Assembly (NCBI RefSeq): GCF_040869045.1
Contig: NC_090322.1
Coordinates: 273,446,662 to 273,510,661 of the forward strand
DNA: 64,000 nucleotides
Source of the DNA: Eurosta solidaginis
Taxonomy: Eukaryota > Arthropoda > Insecta > Diptera > Tephritidae
Reading direction: 5' to 3'
Both the position numbers and the translations under genes were made by a program. The notes beneath the pieces are model-generated. The model was given only the letters and a program-made list of their open reading frames with translations, was not told where the DNA came from and searched no databases. Shown here in pieces: positions 46,366 to 56,574 of the stretch; position 1 is the first letter of the stretch; each line of letters starts with the position of its first letter.

Positions 46366-46653
46366 ATGAATAACAATAGTATTAAAAATAAATTATAAAT
46401 ATTTAAAACTATAACAGGAAGTTAATTTTTATTAGCATTTAGAATTTCGCTACTATTTTATTGATCGCAACTGTACATAATAAGGTATTTTCTTTAATAA
46501 ATATTTAAAATTTTAACAGAAAGTTGATTTTTATTACCAATTAAAATTTTAACAGAAAGTTGATTTTTATTACCAATTATGTCATTTAGAATAGTTCTAG
46601 CAGATAAAATAATTTTGGCCGCATAAAACCTTAAAATCTACCTATGTGCGACG

Positions 46654-46907
46654 CCTCTTATTAATCTACTCCTCTTTGGTTTAACCTGCTTACCAGTCGA
46701 TATCTCCACAACCATGAAATATTAAAATGCTCGACTAACTAGTTTAATTGCATTAATTTAATAAGAGAACACATAATTGTGGTAAAATATATAACAGAAT
46801 ATTTTCATTTTAACAGTTTAATTTCAGTTGAACGCCTTTAGATAAACAGATTACGTAAAATGTGAGGTCATAAATCTAGAACTAGCTCTGATATTCAAAT
46901 CTCCATA
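46654..46907 (+). promoter_or_regulatory. Probable 5' UTR of Met/gce-like gene
   Basis: A splice-acceptor-like TTAATTTCAG ends at 46827, so the UTR exon may begin at 46828. A start-stop upstream ORF (ATGTGA) lies at 46860-46865, 42 nt before the main ATG. No TATA or initiator was assigned; the true promoter may be upstream of an unseen first exon. Confidence 0.4.
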
Positions 46908-47725
46908 ATGAGCAACTCCAAGTCACGTAGTGAAATAATCGCTTCTGATGAAGAGGATTATAAATCGAACATTCCATACAACCTAAACAATACAGCAATT
47001 ACAGCAGCTCAAAATGTTTTTGAAGCAATTGAAAAAGAAGAAAAACACACTAATGCAAGTTTTAATTGTGAAATGTGGCATAATGACAATGGTTTCATGG
47101 AGGATAATTCATCCGTCTTAGATGTGGTAGATTATCAGCCACACTCCGTAACGGGCTCTAGTTTGCCAACATCGGCTATGGGAACGTTAACTGAAGCTGT
47201 AGATGAATTGTGTCATAGTAATAGAAGTGTTTCACTACTAAATCCACTTAAAACCGAATTTGATAATTCAAACTATTTTACATTAAATAATGCAACAAAT
47301 GCTACAACAAGTGCAATAATTAATGATCCACCAATAAAAGATACAAGACATTTTTATAACGAAAATGTTGAAGAAGACATAAAATTTTCACCAACTGAAT
47401 TAATCCCTCCTTCACCGTCCACTTTACAACAATACGATTATAATATATCACTAGCATCATCACATATGCGTACTTTGCCACCAACGCAACATGCAATCAA
47501 TAGTCATAATTTTGTATGTACACACCCGCATCCTCAACAAACGTTTGGTCCCACGCAATATGACCAATATCCCCACTCTTCGGGTTATAATCAAAATATG
47601 TGGTACCAAAATGCACCGCATGGTACAGCGAGTGGATATTGTCGAACATATGGCGGTGAACGGTACTATAATTATGGTACTTATCCTCATGATCCTATGA
47701 TTGATATGCTCCAACTTTCAAATAG
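46908..47725 (+). CDS. Met/gce: Met/gce-like juvenile hormone receptor, N-terminal exon
   Basis: This open exon encodes 272 residues from ATG 46908. It ends ...DMLQLSN plus two bases (AG) before a consensus donor GTAAGT at 47726. The two left-over bases combine with the first T of the bHLH exon at 54958 to give a Ser codon, so the two exons are in phase. The sequence is low-complexity: acidic near the start (SDEEDY), Asn/Ser/Thr-rich in the middle, with a Pro/His/Gln/Tyr-rich tail (HPHPQQTF, YDQYPHSSGYNQNMWY) typical of a transcription-factor N-terminus. No enzyme domain is present. The assignment comes from the linked exon and phase match. Family knowledge: the product is a bHLH-PAS transcription factor that binds juvenile hormone through its PAS-B domain and acts with Taiman on Kr-h1. 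RNA evidence would settle the start. Confidence 0.75.
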
Positions 47726-50117
47726 GTAAGTGTTTTTGTTTATTTATTAGGTACTGTTAATTCTTAAATAATAAAAATTTCGAATAATATTTGTGACAAG
47801 AATTGCAAATTGATTAGACACCCTCCAATTAAATTAAACTGTTTCTTACTAGATAGCCCATGAAGCAATAAACCAGACAGGTGAAGTCAGTATTACAGAA
47901 TGGAATCGCATTTGACAATGCTTGTAATAAAAAAACTTGGGGATTGACGGAAGACGGTCCCAAGACCCAACATTTGTCTATGAAAACCCTGCGCCGAGAT
48001 AGGCTCATTGAGCAAAAAGAGATGGCTGGTGTAAAAGTATATAGAGGCAGAGATTTAACAGCAACGATGATTATTCCGGTTGACATAAGTAGGATATAAA
48101 ACAAATCCCTAGGCGCTACCACCGATTAAGTCAATAGTATTTTTTTCAAGTAACTTTTAAATAACTTTATTCGATATTACTTAAAGTATAATGGCTTAGA
48201 ACATGATATGATAATGTTCCAATGACGCATGAACCAGATAAGGATAGAAATTTAAGATGCAAATGCAACAACAACGTTGTATCCTGATATTTATCTGGTT
48301 CAATTTCTGATCCGTATTCGTTTTGTTTTATGTAGTAGATTTTTTGACAGCTAACCACTTTTTTAAGAAATGCAGTATACATTTCTTTCTGTGAATCATT
48401 GTGGTTTAATTACCGGACTATTTCGCGAGTGTATGCGCTTTTATGTCGAAACGTTTTTGGGACTGCTTCAACATTATTTACTGCACTGCCTATGTACTGT
48501 TTTCAGGATCATATTGGGGAAAACCGCAATAATTTAATGTTGTATTTTCTTCGTGCGGACTGTGCCGCCGGTTTAGGCCAGGAATGTTATACAAATCATA
48601 GTTCACTGCTTCGAAAATAACACGGTAACATATGATTTCGTCAAAAATGACACATATGTACAGCTATAATCACAAAACTAGAGCGCATCTTTGCATAGAA
48701 TAAAGTCGAACAATTTTTGCAATTCAATCAATTCAAATCAATATAATTTGTTGATACTTGAGGAAGACCGAAAATACACAATAATGGTTGTTTACTCTGT
48801 CTGTGCTAAATAAGAAACTCAACCTGTTCACAAAAATAGGCGTGCTCTACCTAAACAAATAAAAATCACCAATTTCAGGTGCGCAATTTTTTTAAGTTAT
48901 TGTGGTAATATTTACCACGTTTTGTTGCACGGAGACAATCAGCTTCTTACACCTTTCAATGGATATAGTAAACCAAGCTTGTCACATTTTGCTCCAAGAG
49001 TTCGTCGCTTCTTTAATGGCTAGCAACTCTTATCATATTCCTCACAATCACCCACAGATTTGCAGTTGAATTAATTAATTAATTTTTTTTATTTTCTTGA
49101 AACTTATATTATACTCGGACTTTCTTCCCGCTGAACCGTGATATCACTCGCTTTCTGGTATGTTTTTCCATATTATCCTAGAGATATATCCATCTGAGCT
49201 GCATATTTCGTTTGGAAGCACAGTTCCCTTAAGGATATTTATATAAAGAAAGTGATCAATGACTCGGGAAATTTTGTAAATCGGGCCCATAATATGATAT
49301 GAGAAATAGGGTTAGGCCATAATCGAAACACCACTATGTTTCACGATCTTTACAGTGAACTAAGCTATGTATTCTGTATTGATCGACCTTTTTCCGCTAG
49401 GTAAAAATTAGCATAAGAATTGAAACATCTGCGAAGAAAATAGTAGTTTGGCAAACGCTGTTTTTTTTATCGCTGCAGATCTTTATCGCTTTGGAAGAGT
49501 TACAAAACTGTATACTACTATTCATTATTTACGTGTGCTAAATTTTACATACTGTTAGAGCAGGGTTTAGCAACGGTAAGCAAAAAAGTAATGTGCCAGA
49601 ATAAAAATTTTACCAGCTACTATAAATCAGTTTCTCAAAATAGAAGCTCTGCTGCTATTTCAGTAAACATAACTGTGGGTCATATCCTAGAGATCTTAAT
49701 TTAAAAGACAACAATTATACCTTCCTTGCATTAGATGCGTAACAAGTGATGTAAGGCATTTGAAAATTACACACTACTATTTTAGTGATCACAGCTGTAT
49801 ATTACTGTAATTTATAAACGTACATACATACATATATGTATGTGCATGCTCGTATGAAATAAAGTAAACGACCACCCATTGCGTCCTAGCGGAATACTTG
49901 TGTAAGATAAAATCAATTATCATCTATTGAAAATAATAACTCCACGCATTTCTTTTTATAGAATCTCTGCAGTTTTTAAGCTTATCTGTAGAGACGAATT
50001 TGTTTACAGTGGAATCCACTTAGTAAAGTTATTATTAAGAAAGGACAAAGAACACAGTGCAAGCTCATTAGCGTATTCTTCATTCCCAAGGATGGATGTC
50101 ACATCTGAATGAAAATT
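47726..50117 (+). other. Intron 1 of Met/gce-like gene, first part
   Basis: The intron spans 47726-54957 (7232 bp, GTAAGT..TTCCAG). This first part is AT-rich without recognisable repeats; the short ORF at 47881-48099 has no family signature. No conserved noncoding RNA was seen. Confidence 0.6.
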
Positions 50118-50610
50118 TAAAGAAAACAAGTAAAGGTGTCTTAGTTCGGTTGTAACCGAACATTATATACTCAGCGTGAGCTTCAATTGTACATTTCATT
50201 TCCGTTTAAAAAAAATGTCTCCCCATTTCCTCTTAAAATAAAACTTGGCAAAAAATAATTTTGAATCAATGATATTTCACTTATCAAGTTATAGCTTATT
50301 ATTTTCGTCTACGGCCCTTTTAAGAATCTTTTATATAAAAGTGGGCGTGGTCCTTAACCGATTTCATTAATTTTTCTTCAAATCATTCCTTATAGTAAAG
50401 GCAACCTCTCTGCCGAATTTTGTTACGATAGGTTTAACGGTTTTTATTTATGATTAATAATATTTGTAAAATTGATTTTATCACAAGTTGGCGGTGCCAC
50501 TCTGACTTCTGAATACAGTCAGACTCTGACTTTTCACCTCGTTATACTAAATTTCTCAAAAAAAGAATCCAGCCCTTCAAATAAGGGAAAGAGCGGACCA
50601 CGCCCACATT
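50118..50610 (-). mobile_element. DINE-like element, second subfamily, in intron
   Basis: The reverse complement ends with CGGTTACAACCGAAC and TTTACTTGTTTTC, the DINE 3' hairpin and tail. The body shares GCAACCTCTCTGCCGAATTT and GTTACGATAGGTTTAACG with 60245-60828. The 5' part is missing. Confidence 0.7.
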
Positions 50611-51575
50611 TTTACTTTTTCAATTTGCTGAACGCGTTAACAAAAAAATAAAATAAAATTTCGAAATGTAGAATTTCGAACTTCGGATTTCGTAAGCCGA
50701 TATCTATTTTTTGGAGGCTAAGTTAGAAAAACGGAGATAGTACTTTGTTTACTTAGGCCTCAATCTCTACGAAAAAGTGGGTTTTGTCCAATACCCAGAA
50801 AAAAAGTTGATTTTGCCGCATAGTGTTATTATTATAAATACGAAACAACAGGGTTGACTCACTTATTTACTTTGACTTCCTCTATTCATGATATTTGGCA
50901 TATCTTTATTAACTTTTCAATGCAAACCCTGCAATTTTTCCTCCAAAAATATCATGAGTTTCAGGTCTAAGTATAATAAGTATCAGGTAAAATAACAGTT
51001 GCAATAAATATTGAAAGTGCTATAACTTCTTTGTTTATTATTTTAGTAATATAGTTTCAAAGCAACATTTTCTTGAATTTTTAAGTACTTTCGTTTGGTA
51101 AGGAAAAACACATACATTAGGGGGGGAGGTACAACTTTGTTAGCTGACCTAATCATGTGAAAACCACTTCATAGCTTAAAAAATACATTAAACGGAAATG
51201 TCAAGCTCCTCAAGGCCAAAATAATGACATATCAATTTTAAAAATCGGACGTCAAATAACCAAGTTACAACGAAAAAACCGTTTCGGCTGTATTTCGAAG
51301 GATCAAAAAAAATAAAAAAAAAATTTTTTCCAAACCCTCTCAACATAATCTTCAAATTTAGGGGCGGACGTTAGCAACTTTTTTTTCGACCCAGTCTAAC
51401 GGACATGGCAACAAACACTACACTGAATGAAAAAGGCTAGTAAAATCAACCGAAATACGGGTCAATTCAACCGAAATTTCTGTCAATTTTTATCCATCAC
51501 AACAACATGTTGAATCAACTGCGCACAAATCCGTTTTAGTAGTCAAACGAACAAAAAAAGTTGTTGCGACAAAAA
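50611..51575. other. Intron sequence, nothing recognised
   Basis: AT-rich sequence with A-runs near 51310-51325. No coding signature. Confidence 0.4.
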
Positions 51576-51579
51576 AAAA

Positions 51580-51925
51580 ATAAATGTAAGGCGCGATAAC
51601 CTCCGAAGAAATCTAAGGCCGAGCTTCTCTTCCAATTTGCGTCGTGCTCCTTTTAAATTTTTCCTACAAATTGGCGGGACGGGACCTACTTGTTTAATGC
51701 CGACTCCGAACGGCATCTGCGAGGCAGATGAGTTTCATGGCAGAAATACACTCGGATTGCTTGTCAAACACTGCCGAGAGGCGACTCCGCTTAGAAAAAT
51801 TGTTTTCTAATTGAAAAACCTTATTTCTAAAAATTTTGATGTTGCTTTGCCCGGGGTGTGAACCCAGGGCGTTCGGTGTGGTAGGCGGAGCACGCTACCA
51901 TCACACCACGGTGGCACATACTAAC
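51580..51925 (-). mobile_element. tRNA-derived SINE in intron
   Basis: The minus-strand head is CCACCGTGGTGTGATGGTAG (A box) and GGGTTCACACCCCGG (B box). The body matches 40875-41194 and ends in TTACATTTATTTTTTTTTT. It is the best-preserved promoter head of the family in the window. Confidence 0.87.
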
Positions 51926-53429
51926 CGAACTTCAATTGGGCGCACATCAAATATGCTGGCACACATTAAACATTATACACTTTATTATTTTGTTTTATTA
52001 AACGCACTTTCACCAAATTTTATATTTTATAATTTATTTAATTTATAGTTTTGAACTTCGCTTTGCAAATAGAAATGAAAATAGTAGTCACAAAACTGTT
52101 TCTCAATTCTTTCAGTTGCAGCTCAGCTCATTCTCAATTCTTCTCTCGCATGTAGTTGGAACACTTGATTGTTTCGAACAAAACTTTTAGTATAAATGTT
52201 TGACATAACATTTTAAATAGAGAACTTGTAAGTTATAGAAAAGTAAAGAATCAAATCGCAGGAAGGTAATTCACCACTGGAGTAACTTTACATGTAATTC
52301 GGCAAGTTCAATTTTCGTAACAATTTAAGTTGAAACGATTCCAAAACAACTCAAACTTTTATGTTGTCGGAAACATCAATATTAAAAAAGAATGTTTTTT
52401 ATTATCTTATTAGATATGTACATACGTTCGCGTGAGTGAAAATTCGTAAAAACTTGAACAAAATGTTACTAACTTTGGAAAAATCATTTTCGTTCAAACA
52501 AAACTTTTGCAACAGAGGGGCGCAATTTTGCATTTCGCTTGGAGGAGAAGTTGCAAAATTGTATCCGATAAATAGGTGTGCCAGTATCTCATAATTTTTT
52601 GCACAGTAAATTCAAAAAAGGGTTTCTCGTTTTGTATTGATAACTGAAAAACTAGTTTTTTGTTATTTTCCCATTTTGTGTGTTCTTTCGATATGGTGAG
52701 TTTCTTATTTTGGTGTTTTTTTAACAAGTGGCACCATCGTCATAAGTACAAAGTAGAGAGCGCAATGAGCGTAAAATTCTCTTTGAAATTTGCTCATGTA
52801 TTGACTGTTGATCGCTGTTGAAATGAACAGTGAGATCAGTTGTGTTAACAAAAAAATCAGTTAGATTGATTAGGAATCTGTCAATTTTACAGAATTTTGT
52901 TAACTTAATAGTGACAATTTCAGTTCTGTTGGATTGACTAAACTAATTTGTTCGCTTGACAAAGAACTCATTCGAATTAACCGTAATTGGATCAATTTCA
53001 CCGGATCTCCGTTAAGTCAAGAACAACAGAACAGATTTGTTGATTTTACTAGCACCATTTCTTTCAGCGTATATAAAAGAATAATGGTATAATAATCGAA
53101 GCTTATAATTTAAAATATTATCCTAAACCGTGATGAAAAGAGTATTCAGGTGTTCTCATCACGTTGTCGTTTCCATCATACATCTCTGCCTTTGAATTCT
53201 ACTACGATCGGAGTAGATTTTACTACCCGTTTAAAAATATAATAACTATGTACTATGACAACACCGTTAATATTGCATTATGATCCTAAGCAGTCAAATG
53301 TATGATACAAAAATGGAGATAGTTCGACTTGCTTTGACGTTAGGCACTTGACTTTTGCGGGACAATGACATTTTCATGAAAATCGTGCTACCGGATCGAA
53401 AATTTTAAACACAAAGTTTTTGTGATTGA
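51926..53429. other. Intron sequence, nothing recognised
   Basis: AT-rich. A 21-bp direct repeat at 53205-53225 matches 54639-54659 within the adjacent retrotransposon fragment. Confidence 0.4.
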
Positions 53430-54690
53430 ATTAGCGACATCTGCGTATGCCGTAAGTTGGACGGGTCCCTCATCGAACCGCCTCAGCAGTTGGTTGATGA
53501 CCAGAGTCGACAGCAGAGGTGATAACACCCCGCCCTACGTCGTGTCCCTGTCCACAAATTTCGTGGCCTCGTAAAGTCTTCATTGTGAAGTAATCTTCCT
53601 GTAATTTTACATAAAGCCGATCCATCTGGTTATGGATAGATATGCTTCAATGTAGTTAAGACCATCCATGATCGCCCGCTTAGAGACATTTTTGAAAGCC
53701 CCAGCAATGTCTAAGAAGACTCCTAAGGAAACTCCTTGTAAGCCACCGCTTTCTCTATGTTTATTTCCAACCCTATGCAGTGAAGTGTCTACCGACTTGC
53801 CTTTGGTATACGCATGTTGTGTTGTAAAGAGCAGTTTTTCACCCATTTTGGACTTTGTGTACACATCTATCAACCTCTCAAAGGTTTTGGGCGGAAATGA
53901 TGTTAAGCTAATGGGCCTGTAGTCTTAGGGATACATACGCCCAAACTATCTCGCCTTTGGTAGGAAAACAACGCAAGCAGATCTCCAAGAGTGCTGTACA
54001 TGGTTCAATCTTGTGACCCACTCCAGGATCGCTCTACTTGAATTTTGCAGCACGGCTGGGAGTATACCATCCCAGAAAATCATTCACCGCCCATTCGGTC
54101 CTGGTACTGGTCGCCAAGCCCGGCACTACCGGCTCCGGGATCGAAATGTAAATGCTGTCTGCCGACTCTCTATGGGAAATGTTGCGACACCTCAAGGGAC
54201 TCCTCACTATAACGTAAAAATTCCCCGTTGGCTTTCTTTATTAGTTCCTTGAGTATGTTTCTCCTTGCCAGAACTTTCCTCAGCCGCGCTGTTTCGCTGG
54301 AGCACTCGATGTCCGCACAGAAAATTTCAATGGACTGTCTTCGCCATGGAAATTTCACGCTTGTAGATCCTCAACGGATACTCATCCCGGTTCCTCTAGC
54401 CTTTGCCAGCTTAAACATTTATTTTACCTGTCTTATAAGAAGACTTAGCTCAATGCTCCACCATGGCGGCTTTGCTTTTCCTCTGAATCTTCTTAGAGGG
54501 CAAGCTCTTTTATATGCAGTCATAATCGTCTTTGTTAGGAAGTCGTTGGATTCCGCCGGTTCCTCCACATCGGCATCCTCTATAGGTTGGATCAGTTTTG
54601 TTTCTGCATGTTTCTGCAATTTCGCCCAGTTCGCCCTCCGATCGGAGTAGATTTTACTATACTTTTGTAAATAAAATACACTGTACATGC
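53430..54690 (-). pseudogene. Jockey/LOA-type non-LTR retrotransposon fragment
   Basis: Minus-strand blocks in order: pre-RT region (YSDRRANWAKLQKHAE; KPPWWSIELSLL, 54688-54419), a block at 54358-54170, an RT start with DYRPISLTSF and KTFERLID near 53890, TTQHAYTKGKSVDTSLH and FLDIAGAF (53873-53607, RT motif A), and a degraded GGVLSP region and AYAD-V box near 53430-53530, where one Asp of YADD is lost. Frameshifts and stops make it inactive. It lies antisense in intron 1 of the receptor gene. Confidence 0.78.
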
Positions 54691-54957
54691 CGCTACGGTA
54701 AAAAGATTAAAGTAACTTTATATTCCCCATGGAATATAGAACAAATTTTGCAGAAAACTAATTTCTTTTAGGAAATTTCTACGAAAAATGTAGCAGTCAT
54801 TTACTTTTGTTATACATGTACACATTGGCAAAATAAGGTGCTGAAAAAGTGAGGTTATTTTATTGAATTCATCTTTATTATTGCACTATGAGTTTAATTA
54901 TGCTTTTAGGATAACATTTTTGATTATATTTAATGTATTCTCAATTTTATGTTCCAG

Positions 54958-55121
54958 TGGACGCGAAGCAAGAAATCGAGCAGAAAAAAATAGACGAGAC
55001 AAACTAAATGGATGCATACAGGAGCTGTCGACAATGGTGCCACATGTTGCCAATTCTCAACGGCGTGTTGACAAAACCACAATTCTACGTTGTGCTACTC
55101 ATGGTTTGCGATTAGTTTACA
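54958..55121 (+). CDS. Met/gce: Met/gce-like juvenile hormone receptor, bHLH exon
   Basis: Acceptor TTATGTTCCAG and donor GTGAGT bound a 164-nt exon. The first base completes a Ser codon with exon 1; the exon ends one base into a codon. It encodes the basic region GREARNRAEKNRRDKLNGCI and helix 1 ending IQELSTMVPHV, then loop residues NSQRRVDKT and helix 2 ILRCATHGLRLVY. The E..RR spacing (AEKNRRDKLN) is that of E-box-binding bHLH proteins, and REARNRAEKNRRDKLN is characteristic of dipteran Met/gce. Residues of the loop and helix 2 (ANSQ, TTILRCAT, LRLVY) look somewhat divergent from what I know of Drosophila. No PAS exon follows before 64000, so intron 2 exceeds 8.8 kb or this is a partial locus. 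Confidence 0.85.
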
Positions 55122-55599
55122 GTGAGTATTGGTACAAAACGGAATGGGTAATGATAAGTACACATACAAATACAGAATTCGGTTTAAATGAAAGTTTCTC
55201 TCACTGTAGGTTTTTTAACACATCCTGGGTCCGTATTACGTGTTACGATCAGTGACTGAAACCCATTTTCACCACAAGCGATAACTATGCAACTGTCAAA
55301 CTTTTTCTAAAAATTATAATAATACGTTATGCATATAACGAGTACTATTTGTTGTCAGCTCAAATATGCCTTTAACCCGATCCACCATTTCAGAGGTATT
55401 GTGATTTAAAAAATGAGTTTCTATCACGGATCGTAACACGTGATACAGGCCCTGAATACTTGCAAACAAAATGCGAAATCTTTTATCGATTTTGTTCTTT
55501 ATTGTTTAATCGATAATTTTTGTAAGACAATCGATTTTCTGTTTTTGTTTTTAAAATATTTACATTTTTTGCTTATATATCAATATCTTAATAACATAT
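55122..55599 (+). other. Intron 2 of Met/gce-like gene, start
   Basis: It starts at donor GTGAGT. No gene was recognised. Two phrases around TGTTACGATC and ATCGTAACACGTGATAC (55235-55445) form a weak inverted repeat. Confidence 0.45.
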
Positions 55600-56147
55600 T
55601 GTGACGAATATTAGTGACAATAAGTGATACTCATATCCCTAGTCTGGTGCTAAGTAAATGAAGTCACAACAACAATAAAGCAGACAGTCACTTGTATCTA
55701 CATAAACGAATCAATCTTTATGTCTACATATATGTACGTACACGCAGCGGAAAAGCAACGCACAAACACATGCAGATATCTTATCTGAGATGCTCCCAAA
55801 AGTATGCAATTGTAATTGTGGAAGTGTCGCTCACAAATACACGCGCATATGAGAAGCTATACACGTGCATCTGTAATTATAATTATATGGCAGTAACTAA
55901 GTAAATTCTGGGAGCGCCTAGAAGATTCAACGAGGAAATCACAGAGTATAAAAGCACCAACAGTAGAGGCGCAAGAATCAGTTTTGATTAGCACGCTATC
56001 TGTCGAGCAATAGAAGTGTTATTTTGAAAGTAGTCTAATAAAGACCATTTTGCATTTTCGAATATTGGAGTTGTTTATTCAACTGTTTAGTGATTCGAAC
56101 CTTAGTAGAAGATTTGAAATAAGCGGAATTGCAGTAAATTCGTCACA
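55600..56147 (+). mobile_element. Solo LTR, same Gypsy family, TSD ATAT
   Basis: It is 548 bp, from TGTGACGAATATTAGTGAC to AAATTCGTCACA, with ATAT at 55596-55599 and 56148-56151. The TATA box is GAGTATAAAAGC (near 55945) and the signal is AATAAAGACC (near 56038). It aligns with 31293-31847 with moderate divergence, so the two insertions are independent. Confidence 0.88.
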
Positions 56148-56454
56148 ATATACTGAATTTGGGCCTTTTCTGAACATTTTGCATAAAAAATAAAATCTTT
56201 GATACACTTCTTAAATCTGTGCAATTTTCTCGCCAATTCGAGAAAACAATCTGGGCCTTTCTTGGGGTTGTTTTTAAAAAAATTTATATTTTAGTCTAAT
56301 ATAAATTAAAGTGTATAAACAAAAAAACAGTTTAAGCGTTTTTCGTGATAATATCAAAACTAATTTTGATGTATTTATAAATTTAGCGCCAAAAAAGTGT
56401 AGTGTGGTTTGTAGTCAACCCAGTTGCCTTGTATTGCTTAATTCCAGATGTGAA
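56148..56454. other. Unannotated stretch
   Basis: AT-rich sequence; nothing recognised. Confidence 0.4.
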
Positions 56455-56545
56455 CAGCAAGCCACAGTGGTGTGGTGGTGGCGTGATCAGTATTTCACAC
56501 CAGGCGTCTTGGGCTCAAGTCCCGGCCAAAGCAACACAAATTCTC
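56455..56545 (+). repeat. tRNA-like SINE head
   Basis: GCCACAGTGGTGTGGTGGTG (A-box region) and GGGCTCAAGTCCCGGCC (B box) match the head of the SINE family. The rest of the SINE is absent and a DINE copy begins about 30 bp downstream. Confidence 0.65.
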
Positions 56546-56574
56546 TTTTCATATTTTTATAATTAAATTCTTTT

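Larger units (their letters stand above)
43686..46648 (+). mobile_element. Transib (RAG1-related) DNA transposon, decayed
   Basis: TIRs of about 40 bp (CACATAGGTAGATTTTA and GCGGCCAAAATT at both ends) are flanked by the 5-bp duplication CGACG (43681-43685, 46649-46653). This fits the GC-rich CGNCG target preference known for Transib. Inside is a transposase gene with RAG1-like catalytic motifs (43957-46365), disrupted by frameshifts, a stop and a CAA-tailed retroposon at 45308-45726. The terminal heptamer CACATAG departs from the usual CAC(A/T)(A/G)TG. Confidence 0.83.

Noticed and set aside
47881..48099. 72-codon ORF just after exon 1 of the receptor gene
   Set aside because: No acceptor or phase match to exon 1 and no homology recognised. 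Treated as intron sequence.
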